In this document: in pieces, positions 1 through 5,693 of the stretch | How positions within the stretch are numbered: the first letter of the stretch is position 1 | Layout: each line of letters starts with the position of its first letter | Source of the DNA: Bordetella parapertussis | Lineage (GTDB): Bacteria; Pseudomonadota; Gammaproteobacteria; Burkholderiales; SG8-39 | DNA: 7,870 nucleotides | Reading direction: 5' to 3' | Assembly (NCBI GenBank): GCA_945869935.1 | Contig: CAMBSA010000062.1 | Span: 1 to 7,870, forward strand | Program-made: the position numbers and the translations under genes | Notes under the pieces: model-generated | The model's database searches: none | Told to the model about the DNA's origin: nothing | Seen by the model: only the letters and a program-made list of their open reading frames with translations

Positions 1-87
1 CTTGTTCGGGTATTGCCCCTGGGCCGACACGCCCGCGGCGAGACTCGCCGCGATACAGAACAACAACAGCGAAAGAAGTTTTTTCAT
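1..87 (-). CDS. Secreted protein, probable Bug-family (TctC) solute-binding receptor, N-terminal fragment
   Basis: Only the first 29 codons are in the window; the gene runs off the left edge. The translation begins MKKLLSLLLFCIAASLAAGV and continues SAQGQYPNK. This is a Sec signal peptide: two lysines, a leucine-rich core, and a signal peptidase I site after Val-Ser-Ala, near residue 22. The mature start, Gln-Gly-Gln-Tyr-Pro-Asn-Lys, matches how Bug/TctC receptors usually begin (Tyr/Phe-Pro-x-Lys/Arg just before the first beta strand). The complete Bug protein in this window has Phe-Pro-Ser-Arg at the same place. If so, it would bind an organic acid in the periplasm for a tripartite tricarboxylate-type transporter. 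The start is supported by a GGGGAAA stretch about 8 nt upstream. It is the last gene of the same-strand series, 83 bp after the crotonase gene. The secretion signal is clear; the family call rests on four residues and context. Confidence 0.6.
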   Translation of the reverse strand, partial: MKKLLSLLLFCIAASLAAGVSAQGQYPNK

Positions 88-170
88 GATCGTGTTTCCC
101 CGTTGCGGTTATGAATCGGTCCCTGATTCCGTCCGATGATGCGTCAAGCCATGCGGTGCGCAGGCAGTGT
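88..170. other. Intergenic spacer, crotonase gene to secreted-protein gene
   Basis: This 83-bp gap separates the crotonase stop from the next start. Read on the minus strand it contains TTGACG (147-142), which resembles a -35 box, but I see no well-spaced -10 hexamer. It also contains a weak hairpin, GAATC/GATTC with a 7-nt loop (113-129), with no T run behind it. I therefore cannot call a promoter or a terminator. The downstream gene may be read through from the upstream series or have its own weak promoter. Confidence 0.4.
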
Positions 171-1001
171 TCAATTCGCGTCCGGGCGCTTGTAGTCCTT
201 CTTCTCTTTCTGCGCCTTGAGCCAGCCATCGACGTCGCCGGTCGGGTCGACCGCGATCGACTGGCGCTCGCCCACCAGCTGGTCGAGGCGAATCGCATCG
301 CGAAGCGAAAAGTCGCGGCCCATCTGCACCGCGATCTTGTGATGCTGCAGCGGCGCGAGGTGGCAGGTGGCAATCTGCCGCGCGATGCCGTTGGTCGTCT
401 CCTCGAGCGAGGCGGCCGGGGCGCACATCGACACCAGGCCGATGCGCTCGGCCTCGATGCCGCTCATGTTGCGCCCGGTGAGCGCAATGAGGGATGCCTT
501 CTTGATCGGGATCTGCGCATGGAACAGGGTGCTGGTCGCGATCTCGCCGAAGCTGCCGCGCGGCATCTCGGGCATGCCGATCTGCGCGTCCTCGGCCGCG
601 ATCACCAGATCGTGCACGTTCATCAGGCCCATCGACCCGCCGAGGCAAAAGCCGTGCACCTGCGCGATGGTGATGCGCGGGAAGTCGCGGAATTCCTCGT
701 TCAGCCTTGTCGTGATCGCCGGACGGTCGAAGTCGCGCAGCGGTTCGTGATCGAGGTGGTGCAGGAAGTGCAGGTCGAGGCCGGCGCTGAACGACTTGCC
801 CGCGCCCTTGGTGATCACGACCTTCAGCCCCTTGTCGGCACGGATGATCTCCAGCGCTTCAAAGAAGTATTGAACCAGCGTGCCGTTCTGCGCGTTGTGC
901 TTGTCCGGCCGGTTGAGCACGATCCGGGCGACGCCCGCGTCCTCCATGCGCTCGAGGTAAAGCTCGGGCCATTCCTTGAGCAGTTTCCAGGTGACAGACA
1001 T
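171..1001 (-). CDS. Enoyl-CoA hydratase/isomerase (crotonase) family protein
   Basis: This 276-residue protein has the usual length of a single-domain crotonase. Crotonases act on acyl-CoA thioesters by stabilising an enolate in an oxyanion hole; here the likely step follows acyl-CoA dehydrogenation. Visible family features are the opening strand ARIVLNRPDKHNAQN (25-39), the CoA/oxyanion segment KSFSAGLDL (69-77) and the second oxyanion segment HGFCLGGSMGL (116-126). MPE at 143-145 gives Glu145 at the position of rat mitochondrial hydratase Glu164. The position of rat Glu144 is Gly125 here, so one of the two acid/base residues of a standard hydratase is missing. Isomerase, hydrolase, lyase or an altered hydratase all remain possible. 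I chose ATG 1001 over ATG 1082 because GAGAGGAG lies 5 nt upstream and the protein then starts where the family starts. It is the downstream partner of the dehydrogenase and CoA-transferase genes. Confidence 0.88.
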   Translation of the reverse strand: MSVTWKLLKEWPELYLERMEDAGVARIVLNRPDKHNAQNGTLVQYFFEALEIIRADKGLKVVITKGAGKSFSAGLDLHFLHHLDHEPLRDFDRPAITTRLNEEFRDFPRITIAQVHGFCLGGSMGLMNVHDLVIAAEDAQIGMPEMPRGSFGEIATSTLFHAQIPIKKASLIALTGRNMSGIEAERIGLVSMCAPAASLEETTNGIARQIATCHLAPLQHHKIAVQMGRDFSLRDAIRLDQLVGERQSIAVDPTGDVDGWLKAQKEKKDYKRPDAN

Positions 1002-1093
1002 TCCGACTCCTCTCTCTTTGCCGCTGACGGCAGTGTTGTTTTCGATTTCCGACCTGCGTCCCGCGGCGGTCGCCCACCGCATCGTGCGTTTCC
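1002..1093. other. Spacer between acyl-CoA dehydrogenase and crotonase genes
   Basis: This 92-bp gap holds the crotonase ribosome binding site and an in-frame upstream ATG at 1082 that would add 27 residues (MRWATAAGRRSEIENN...). That extension does not resemble a crotonase N-terminus and is judged non-coding. I see no terminator or promoter, so cotranscription with the dehydrogenase gene is likely. Confidence 0.45.
1007..1014 (-). promoter_or_regulatory. Ribosome binding site that fixes the crotonase start
   Basis: On the minus strand GAGAGGAG is followed by the 5-nt spacer TCGGA and then ATG at 1001. This is the strongest Shine-Dalgarno match near the gene and decides for the 276-residue form over the 303-residue form starting at 1082. 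Confidence 0.75.
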
Positions 1094-2245
1094 CTACTGC
1101 ACCTTCAGTCCCATCAGGTTCGCAATCAGGTTGCGCTGCATCTGCGAGGTGCCCGCGCCGATGGTCGAGGCGCGCGCGTCGCGGAAGTAGCGCTGCATGT
1201 CGTACTCCATGCTGTAGCCATACGCGCCCATGATCTGCATGCCCTGGTTGACCAGTTTCACCTGCGTCTCCGAGGCGAAGAGCTTCGCCATGGTGATCTC
1301 GCGAAGGGCGTCGCGGCCCGAAGCAAGCATCCAGGCGGCGCGCCAGGTGAGCAGCTTCGCCGCCTCCACCTCGGTCTGCATGTCGGCGAGCATATGCGCG
1401 ATCGCCTGGAAGGTGCCGATCGGCCGGCCGAACTGACGCCGCTCCTTCGCGTATTCCAGCGCGAGATCGAGGATCGCCTCGAGGTTACCGCAGTATCCGG
1501 CGGCAATCGTCATGCGCTCGACCTGCAGGCCGCTCAGCACGCAGTCCCAGCCCTGGTTCTCCCCGCCGACGAGGCGGTCCGCCGGCACGCGTACGTCGTC
1601 GAAGAATATCTCGTAGGTACCCACGCCCCGCCGCCCCAGCATGTCGAGCTTGCGCAGCTTCAGGCCAGGCGTGTCGTTGTCCACGAGGAAAAGCGAAATC
1701 CCCTTGCGGTAGTTCGCCTGCGGGTCGGTTTTGGCGTAGACGTTGATCACGTTGTTCTTCGCCCCGGCGCCGGTCGCCCAGAGCTTCTGCCCGCTGATCA
1801 CCCAGTGATCGCCGTCGCGCCGCGCGCTGGTGCGCATCGCACCGACATCGGAACCCGCGTCGGGCTCGGACATGGACACGGACATCTTCACCTCGCCCGA
1901 GAGGATGCGCGGGATCCACCAGGCGCGCTGCGCCTCGCTGCCCTTGCGCGCGACGTTCAGTCCGCAGAAGACGCAGTTGCTGTAGGCGGTGAACAGGTCA
2001 AAGCTCTTGCGCCCGAGTTCCTCCGCGACGATGGTGATGTCGATCGCGTTGCCGCCGAGCCCGCCGTACTCCTCCGGGAAAGGCATCTGCAGCAGCCCCA
2101 TCTCGACCCAGGCGTCGTAGAGATCGTACGGATAGCTCTGTTCCTCGTCCATGCGGCGGCAGTAATCCGGGGTGGCAAGCGCATCCATGCGCCGGCGCAC
2201 GCTCTCGCGCAGCAGGTTCTGTTCTTCGGTGAAGGAAAAGTCCAT
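1094..2245 (-). CDS. Acyl-CoA dehydrogenase, IVD-type active site
   Basis: This 383-residue protein is a full-length, soluble FAD-dependent acyl-CoA dehydrogenase. Such enzymes introduce an alpha,beta double bond into an acyl-CoA and pass electrons to electron-transfer flavoprotein. The N-terminal helical domain starts with FSFTEEQNLLRESVRR. The flavin-contacting signature SMSEPDAGSDVGAMRT is at 124-139, the beta domain follows, and the C-terminal helical domain carries RRQFGRPIGTFQ (269-280) and GAGTSQMQRNLIA (363-375). In medium- and short-chain enzymes the catalytic Glu lies in Tyr-Glu-Gly-Thr; here that position is Ala364. A Glu is instead found at 243 in LQVERMTIAAG, matching the helix position of the catalytic Glu in isovaleryl-CoA dehydrogenase (LDLERLVLAGG) and long-chain enzymes. 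The enzyme should thus be active, possibly on branched or bulky acyl-CoAs. The start is ATG 2245, 12 bp after the CoA-transferase stop, with only a weak GGA upstream, consistent with translational coupling. Confidence 0.92.
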   Translation of the reverse strand: MDFSFTEEQNLLRESVRRRMDALATPDYCRRMDEEQSYPYDLYDAWVEMGLLQMPFPEEYGGLGGNAIDITIVAEELGRKSFDLFTAYSNCVFCGLNVARKGSEAQRAWWIPRILSGEVKMSVSMSEPDAGSDVGAMRTSARRDGDHWVISGQKLWATGAGAKNNVINVYAKTDPQANYRKGISLFLVDNDTPGLKLRKLDMLGRRGVGTYEIFFDDVRVPADRLVGGENQGWDCVLSGLQVERMTIAAGYCGNLEAILDLALEYAKERRQFGRPIGTFQAIAHMLADMQTEVEAAKLLTWRAAWMLASGRDALREITMAKLFASETQVKLVNQGMQIMGAYGYSMEYDMQRYFRDARASTIGAGTSQMQRNLIANLMGLKVQ

Positions 2246-2257
2246 GGGCGTCCGGTG

Positions 2258-3421
2258 TCAGACGATGCCGAGTTCGCGAAGCCGCGCGATCTGTTCCGGC
2301 GAGTGGCCGGCTTCGCGCAGCACCTCGTCGGTATGTTCGCCCAGCACCGGCGGCGGGCGAAAATCCACATCGCGTGATGCATCGACATGCACCGGCCGGT
2401 GCGTGGTGCGGACCGTGCCTTTCTCCGGGTGCTGCAGTTCGTGGAACACATCGAGATGGCGGATCTGCGGATCGCCTTCGAGTTCCTGCAACTCGTGCTC
2501 GGGTGCGAATGGCACGTCCTCGCGTTCGAGCAGCGGAATCCACTCCTCGCGCGTGCGGGTGCGAAAGATGTCTTTCAGTTCGAAGGCGATCGCCTCGTAG
2601 TCGCGCACGCGCGCGGCACGGCCGGCGTATTTCTCCGCCCAGTCGGTGCGGCCGATGACGCGGCAGAGCGACTGCCAGAACTTGTCGGGCGAGGACATGT
2701 GCAGGCCGATGCGCTTGCCGTCGCGGCAGGTGAGGTTGTAGGCCTGCGAGTTCGCACCGCGAAGATAAATGGGCACCGGTTTGCCGGTCGCGAGGTAATG
2801 CGACATCGCCTCGGTGCCGAACGAGAGCGTCGCCTCGAGCATGTTCACCTCGACAAGGTGGCCCTTGCCGCTCCGATCGCGCTCGTGCAGCGCGGAGAGC
2901 ACGCCCATCGCCGCGTAGTAGCCGGTGACCGGGTCGGCGATGGCCGGGCCGATCGCCCGCGGCTCGTCGCCCTGGCGATAGCGGCTCATCCAGCCCGAGA
3001 GCGCCTGCCCGACATTGTCGAAGGCCGGGCGGTCGGCATAGGGCCCGTCGGGACCAAACCCTGTGATCGAGCAGTACACGAGCCGGGGATTTATCTCGCG
3101 CATCGCCTCGTAGCCGATGCCGAGTTTCTCCGGCACACCGGGACGGCTGTTGAGCACCAGCACATCCGTCGCACGCACGAGTTCCTTCAACACGTCCAGC
3201 CCTTCGGGGCGGGCGTAGTCGAGCAAGAGCGAGCGCTTGTTGCGGTTATGCGCCTGGAATTGCGGGCTGTAGAGGTCGTCGCGCAAGGCGCGGAACGGAT
3301 CGCCGCCCGGCCGCTCTACCTTCACCACGTCGGCACCGAAGTCCGCCAGCAGCATCGCGGTGTAGGGCCCGGTGATGAAACCGCCGAGATCGAGCACGCG
3401 GATGTCGTCCAGCAGCTTCAT
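2258..3421 (-). CDS. CaiB/BaiF family class III CoA-transferase
   Basis: This 387-residue protein matches family III CoA-transferases (formyl-CoA transferase Frc, CaiB, BaiF) in length and order of motifs. These enzymes form interlocked dimers and move CoA from a donor thioester to a carboxylic acid through an aspartyl-CoA intermediate. Visible are the opening LLDDIRVLDLGGFITGPYTAML (3-24), DFGADVVKVERPGGDP (27-42), the HNRNKRSLLLDY segment (58-69) and CSITGFGPDGPYADRPAFD (117-135). AIADPVTG at 160-167 has Asp163 at the position of the catalytic Asp169 of Frc. GKGHLVEVNMLEA (185-197) is also typical. No expected motif is missing. The acid substrate cannot be read from sequence. The gene sits between a Bug receptor and an acyl-CoA dehydrogenase, so it probably activates the acid that the receptor captures. 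A GGAGG box lies unusually close (3 nt) to ATG 3421, with no better start nearby. Confidence 0.93.
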   Translation of the reverse strand: MKLLDDIRVLDLGGFITGPYTAMLLADFGADVVKVERPGGDPFRALRDDLYSPQFQAHNRNKRSLLLDYARPEGLDVLKELVRATDVLVLNSRPGVPEKLGIGYEAMREINPRLVYCSITGFGPDGPYADRPAFDNVGQALSGWMSRYRQGDEPRAIGPAIADPVTGYYAAMGVLSALHERDRSGKGHLVEVNMLEATLSFGTEAMSHYLATGKPVPIYLRGANSQAYNLTCRDGKRIGLHMSSPDKFWQSLCRVIGRTDWAEKYAGRAARVRDYEAIAFELKDIFRTRTREEWIPLLEREDVPFAPEHELQELEGDPQIRHLDVFHELQHPEKGTVRTTHRPVHVDASRDVDFRPPPVLGEHTDEVLREAGHSPEQIARLRELGIV

Positions 3422-3463
3422 GAACCTCCGCCCGCCTCAAGGCCGCGCCTTGCGTGCGATGCC

Positions 3464-4453
3464 TCAGTCCGCATACACGCCTGCGGCCTTGATGACCGGC
3501 GCCCATTTCGCGACTTCGGAACGGAAGTAGGCGGCGAAGCCGTCCGGACCGGCGCGATCGGCCGCCACCGGCTGCACGCCGAATTCCGCCAGCCGCTTCG
3601 AGAACGCCGCATCCCCCAGCGCCCCCTTCAGCGCGGCGGCAAGCGTATCCACCACCGGCCGCTGCGTCCCCTTCGGCACGAGCAGGCCGTACCAGACCGC
3701 GAGTTCGAAGTCGGCGAGGCCCGACTCGGCAAGGGTGGGAAGTTCGGGCAAGCTGGATACGCGGTTCTTCATCGACACCGCGTAGCCCTTGATCGCGCCG
3801 CTGCGGATATGCCCGGAGGTGGTGGTGGTCTGGTCGCACTGCACGTCGATCCGCCCGCCGAGCAGGTCGTTCATCGCCGGCCCCGACCCGCGATAGGAAA
3901 TCACGTTCATTTCGGTCTTGAGCGCGCCCATGAACAAGAGGCCGCAGAGGTGCGAGGCCGAGCCCACGCCGGCGTTGCCGAACGTGGCCTTGTTCCCGTT
4001 GGCCCGGATGAAGGCCAGAAGTTCGCGCGCATCGGCGACCGCAAGGTCCTTGCGTCCGACGATGGTCATCGGCACCTCGCCGATCATGCCCACGGTGTCG
4101 AAAGCCTCCACCGGGTGATAGGGCAGCTTGCGATACAGGGCAACACTGGTGGATTGCCCGATGTGGGTGAGCAGTACCGTGTACCCCTCGGGCCGCGCCT
4201 GCGCGCCCTTGGCCGCACCGAGGGTTCCGCCGGCGCCGCCCACGTTGTCGACGATCATCTGCTGCCCGAGCGGCGCGGTCATGTATTGCGCCACGAGGCG
4301 CCCGAGCGCATCACTCGGCCCGCCCGCGGGAAACGGCACGATCAGCGTCACCGGGCGCGACGGAAACGTCTGCGCCTGGACGGCCATCGTGCTTGCGGCG
4401 AGGAGACATGCGGCGACGTGAAATGCGGCGAGTATTCGCACTGCCTTGTTCAT
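3464..4453 (-). CDS. Bug-family (TctC-like) tripartite tricarboxylate transporter substrate-binding protein
   Basis: This 329-residue protein is a typical full-length Bug receptor. These periplasmic proteins trap a carboxylate or related small ligand and deliver it to TctA/TctB membrane subunits, or act as orphan receptors. The signal peptide covers about residues 1-27, ending Ala-Val-Gln-Ala before QTFPSRP. The mature protein shows the family hallmarks VTLIVPFPAGGPSDALGR (35-52), VDNVGGAGGTLGA (68-80), TFGNAGVGSASHL (157-169) and SYRGSGPAMNDLLGGRIDV (186-204), followed by LPELPTLAESGL (235-246) and the C-terminal P-G-(x)-FAAYFRSEVAKW region. It is encoded 37 bp after the degenerate M20 gene and 42 bp before the CoA-transferase gene, so it probably supplies the acid activated by the latter. 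No tctA or tctB is in the window. A GGGA sequence lies about 9 nt before the ATG. The ligand cannot be deduced. Confidence 0.93.
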   Translation of the reverse strand: MNKAVRILAAFHVAACLLAASTMAVQAQTFPSRPVTLIVPFPAGGPSDALGRLVAQYMTAPLGQQMIVDNVGGAGGTLGAAKGAQARPEGYTVLLTHIGQSTSVALYRKLPYHPVEAFDTVGMIGEVPMTIVGRKDLAVADARELLAFIRANGNKATFGNAGVGSASHLCGLLFMGALKTEMNVISYRGSGPAMNDLLGGRIDVQCDQTTTTSGHIRSGAIKGYAVSMKNRVSSLPELPTLAESGLADFELAVWYGLLVPKGTQRPVVDTLAAALKGALGDAAFSKRLAEFGVQPVAADRAGPDGFAAYFRSEVAKWAPVIKAAGVYAD

Positions 4454-4490
4454 GGTCGGAATTCCCGGAAAAAGAAAAACGCAACGGTGC
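4454..4490 (-). promoter_or_regulatory. Pyrimidine-rich spacer upstream of the Bug gene, possible weak attenuator
   Basis: Read on the minus strand, the 37-bp gap contains GTTTTTCTTTTTCC (4480-4467), unlike the GC-rich surroundings, followed by CCGGGAATTCC and the Bug ATG. Just before it, over the M20 stop codon, GGCTGCATGAGCACC could fold into a 5-bp stem with one bulge. Stem plus U-rich run could act as a partial terminator that sets the ratio of receptor to upstream genes, but the stem is weak and 6 nt separate it from the U run. Confidence 0.25.
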
Positions 4491-5684
4491 TCATGCAGCC
4501 ATGTCCTGGAACGCGAGCAGGAAGCCGAGATACGCGGCCGCGCCCTGCACCAGCGCGCTCACCGGCAGGCGTTCCTCGTCGGTGTGCCACATGCCCTGCT
4601 CGCCCGGACCCCACATGGATGCCTCGCAGCCCTTCTGCACCAGCAGTCCCGCATCGACGCAGCCGTGGCTTGCGAATGTGCCGGGATCGGCGAGCCCCAT
4701 GCGTGCGAAGCCGGCGCGCGCGCAGCGCATGAAAAGCCCGTCGACCGGAATCTCCGCCGGGTGCTGGAACGCGCCGGCGCGGACCTGCAGCGCGTTCGCG
4801 GGCAGGTTCTGTGCCCACGCGGGCATGCCGGCAAGCGCCTGTTCGATCTGGTGCAGCGCTTGCAGGGGATCCTGCCCCGGAAGCAGACGCCGATCGAAGG
4901 TGAGCGCCACCCGGTCCTGGATCGTGTGGGTGGCTTCGGGGTAGCTGCGTATCGAGGTCGGCGTGAGGGTCGCGCGGCCGAGCAGCGGATGCTCGTCATC
5001 GCCGATGTCCAATGCGGCGAGCCGCGCCAGCACCGCCTGCGCACCGACGATCGCGTTCACCCCGGCCCAGGGCGTGGAACTGTGGCTGCTCTTGCCGCGC
5101 ACCTCGACATGCACATCCAGCCTGCCCTTGTTGGCAAGCGCAATCTTCCCGCCCGAGCCGATCGCGACGATCGCCGCCTGCGGCATGCGGTCGATCGCCC
5201 CGAGCAGCGAATCGGCCGCCTTGTGCTGCCCGGTCTCGCCCGCGGTGCTGAGCGCGAAAATGAGGCGACAGCGCGGGTTGCTTGTCGCCGCTGCATGAAA
5301 AGCCGCCACCGCCGCGGCAAGCGCGCCTTTCTGCTCGGCCACGCCGCGGCCGCGCAAGGCCGGTTCCGCGCCGCCTTGCAGCTCGCCCGCGAACGGCGAT
5401 TTCATGCTCGATGCGGGATGTGTCATTGCGTAGGCGAGCAGCATCGCCGCGCGCGGCGCATCGACGGGGCCGGCTTCGGCGATCAGGTTGCCCATTGCAT
5501 CGCGGCGGCAACGATGCCCGAGACCCTCGAGCAGAGGCTGCACGCACTCGCCGATGAACGACTGGACGGCGGGATCGGCCTCGAGCAGTGCCGACTGCTC
5601 GCTCGGCCGGCGCACGAAGGTCTGTGCCCATTCGATCAGGCGCTCTTCGGGCACGACACGCAGGAGTTCGTTCATCATGCTCAT
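4491..5684 (-). CDS. M20-family metallohydrolase-like protein with altered metal site
   Basis: This 397-residue protein has the two-domain M20 (ArgE/DapE/CPG2) layout and length, but its metal centre is changed. Where M20 enzymes have Gly-His-x-Asp it reads LLAYAMTHPASSM (82-94), leaving only His89 nearby. The usual GRGxxDxKG is GRGVAEQKG (112-120), with Glu117 replacing the bridging Asp. The usual Asp-Glu-Glu is AGETG (148-152), with Gly149 at the general-base position and Glu150 kept. The Gly-Glu-Pro ligand is replaced by IGSGG (175-179). Kept are GKSSHSSTPWAGVNAI (197-212, dimerisation-domain His201), DRRLLPG (264-270) and GPGEQGMWHTDE (359-370), with His367 at the last ligand position. 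It may hydrolyse an amide with an unusual metal set, or be non-catalytic. The first ATG (5684) lies 7 bp after the SDR stop; GAGGGG is 3 nt from this ATG but 9 nt from the third codon (5678), which may be the true start. Confidence 0.82.
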   Translation of the reverse strand: MSMMNELLRVVPEERLIEWAQTFVRRPSEQSALLEADPAVQSFIGECVQPLLEGLGHRCRRDAMGNLIAEAGPVDAPRAAMLLAYAMTHPASSMKSPFAGELQGGAEPALRGRGVAEQKGALAAAVAAFHAAATSNPRCRLIFALSTAGETGQHKAADSLLGAIDRMPQAAIVAIGSGGKIALANKGRLDVHVEVRGKSSHSSTPWAGVNAIVGAQAVLARLAALDIGDDEHPLLGRATLTPTSIRSYPEATHTIQDRVALTFDRRLLPGQDPLQALHQIEQALAGMPAWAQNLPANALQVRAGAFQHPAEIPVDGLFMRCARAGFARMGLADPGTFASHGCVDAGLLVQKGCEASMWGPGEQGMWHTDEERLPVSALVQGAAAYLGFLLAFQDMAA

Positions 5685-5687
5685 GGG

Positions 5688-5693
5688 CCCCTC
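5688..5693 (-). promoter_or_regulatory. Ribosome binding site overlapping the SDR stop codon
   Basis: On the minus strand the SDR stop TGA runs directly into GGGG, giving GAGGGG as the Shine-Dalgarno of the downstream M20-like gene. Spacing is 3 nt to ATG 5684 and 9 nt to ATG 5678. Terminating ribosomes on the SDR message would sit on this site, which argues for translational coupling and possibly for the later ATG as the start. Confidence 0.6.

Noticed and set aside
142..147. TTGACG on the minus strand as a -35 promoter element for the left-hand gene
   Set aside because: No -10-like hexamer lies 16-18 nt downstream; CATAAC is about 28 nt away.
1002..1082. ATG at 1082 as start of the crotonase (27 extra residues)
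   Set aside because: A much better ribosome binding site precedes ATG 1001, and the extra residues lie outside the family's usual N-terminus.
1394..2377. A 327-codon plus-strand frame opposite the acyl-CoA dehydrogenase
   Set aside because: Shadow of the dehydrogenase gene; the translation shows no family signature.
2387..4732. A 781-codon open frame on the plus strand, opposite the CoA-transferase and Bug genes
   Set aside because: The minus-strand genes are complete, recognisable families. The antisense protein is rich in Arg, His, Ala, Gly and Val with no domain, which is what high-GC codon bias produces opposite real genes.
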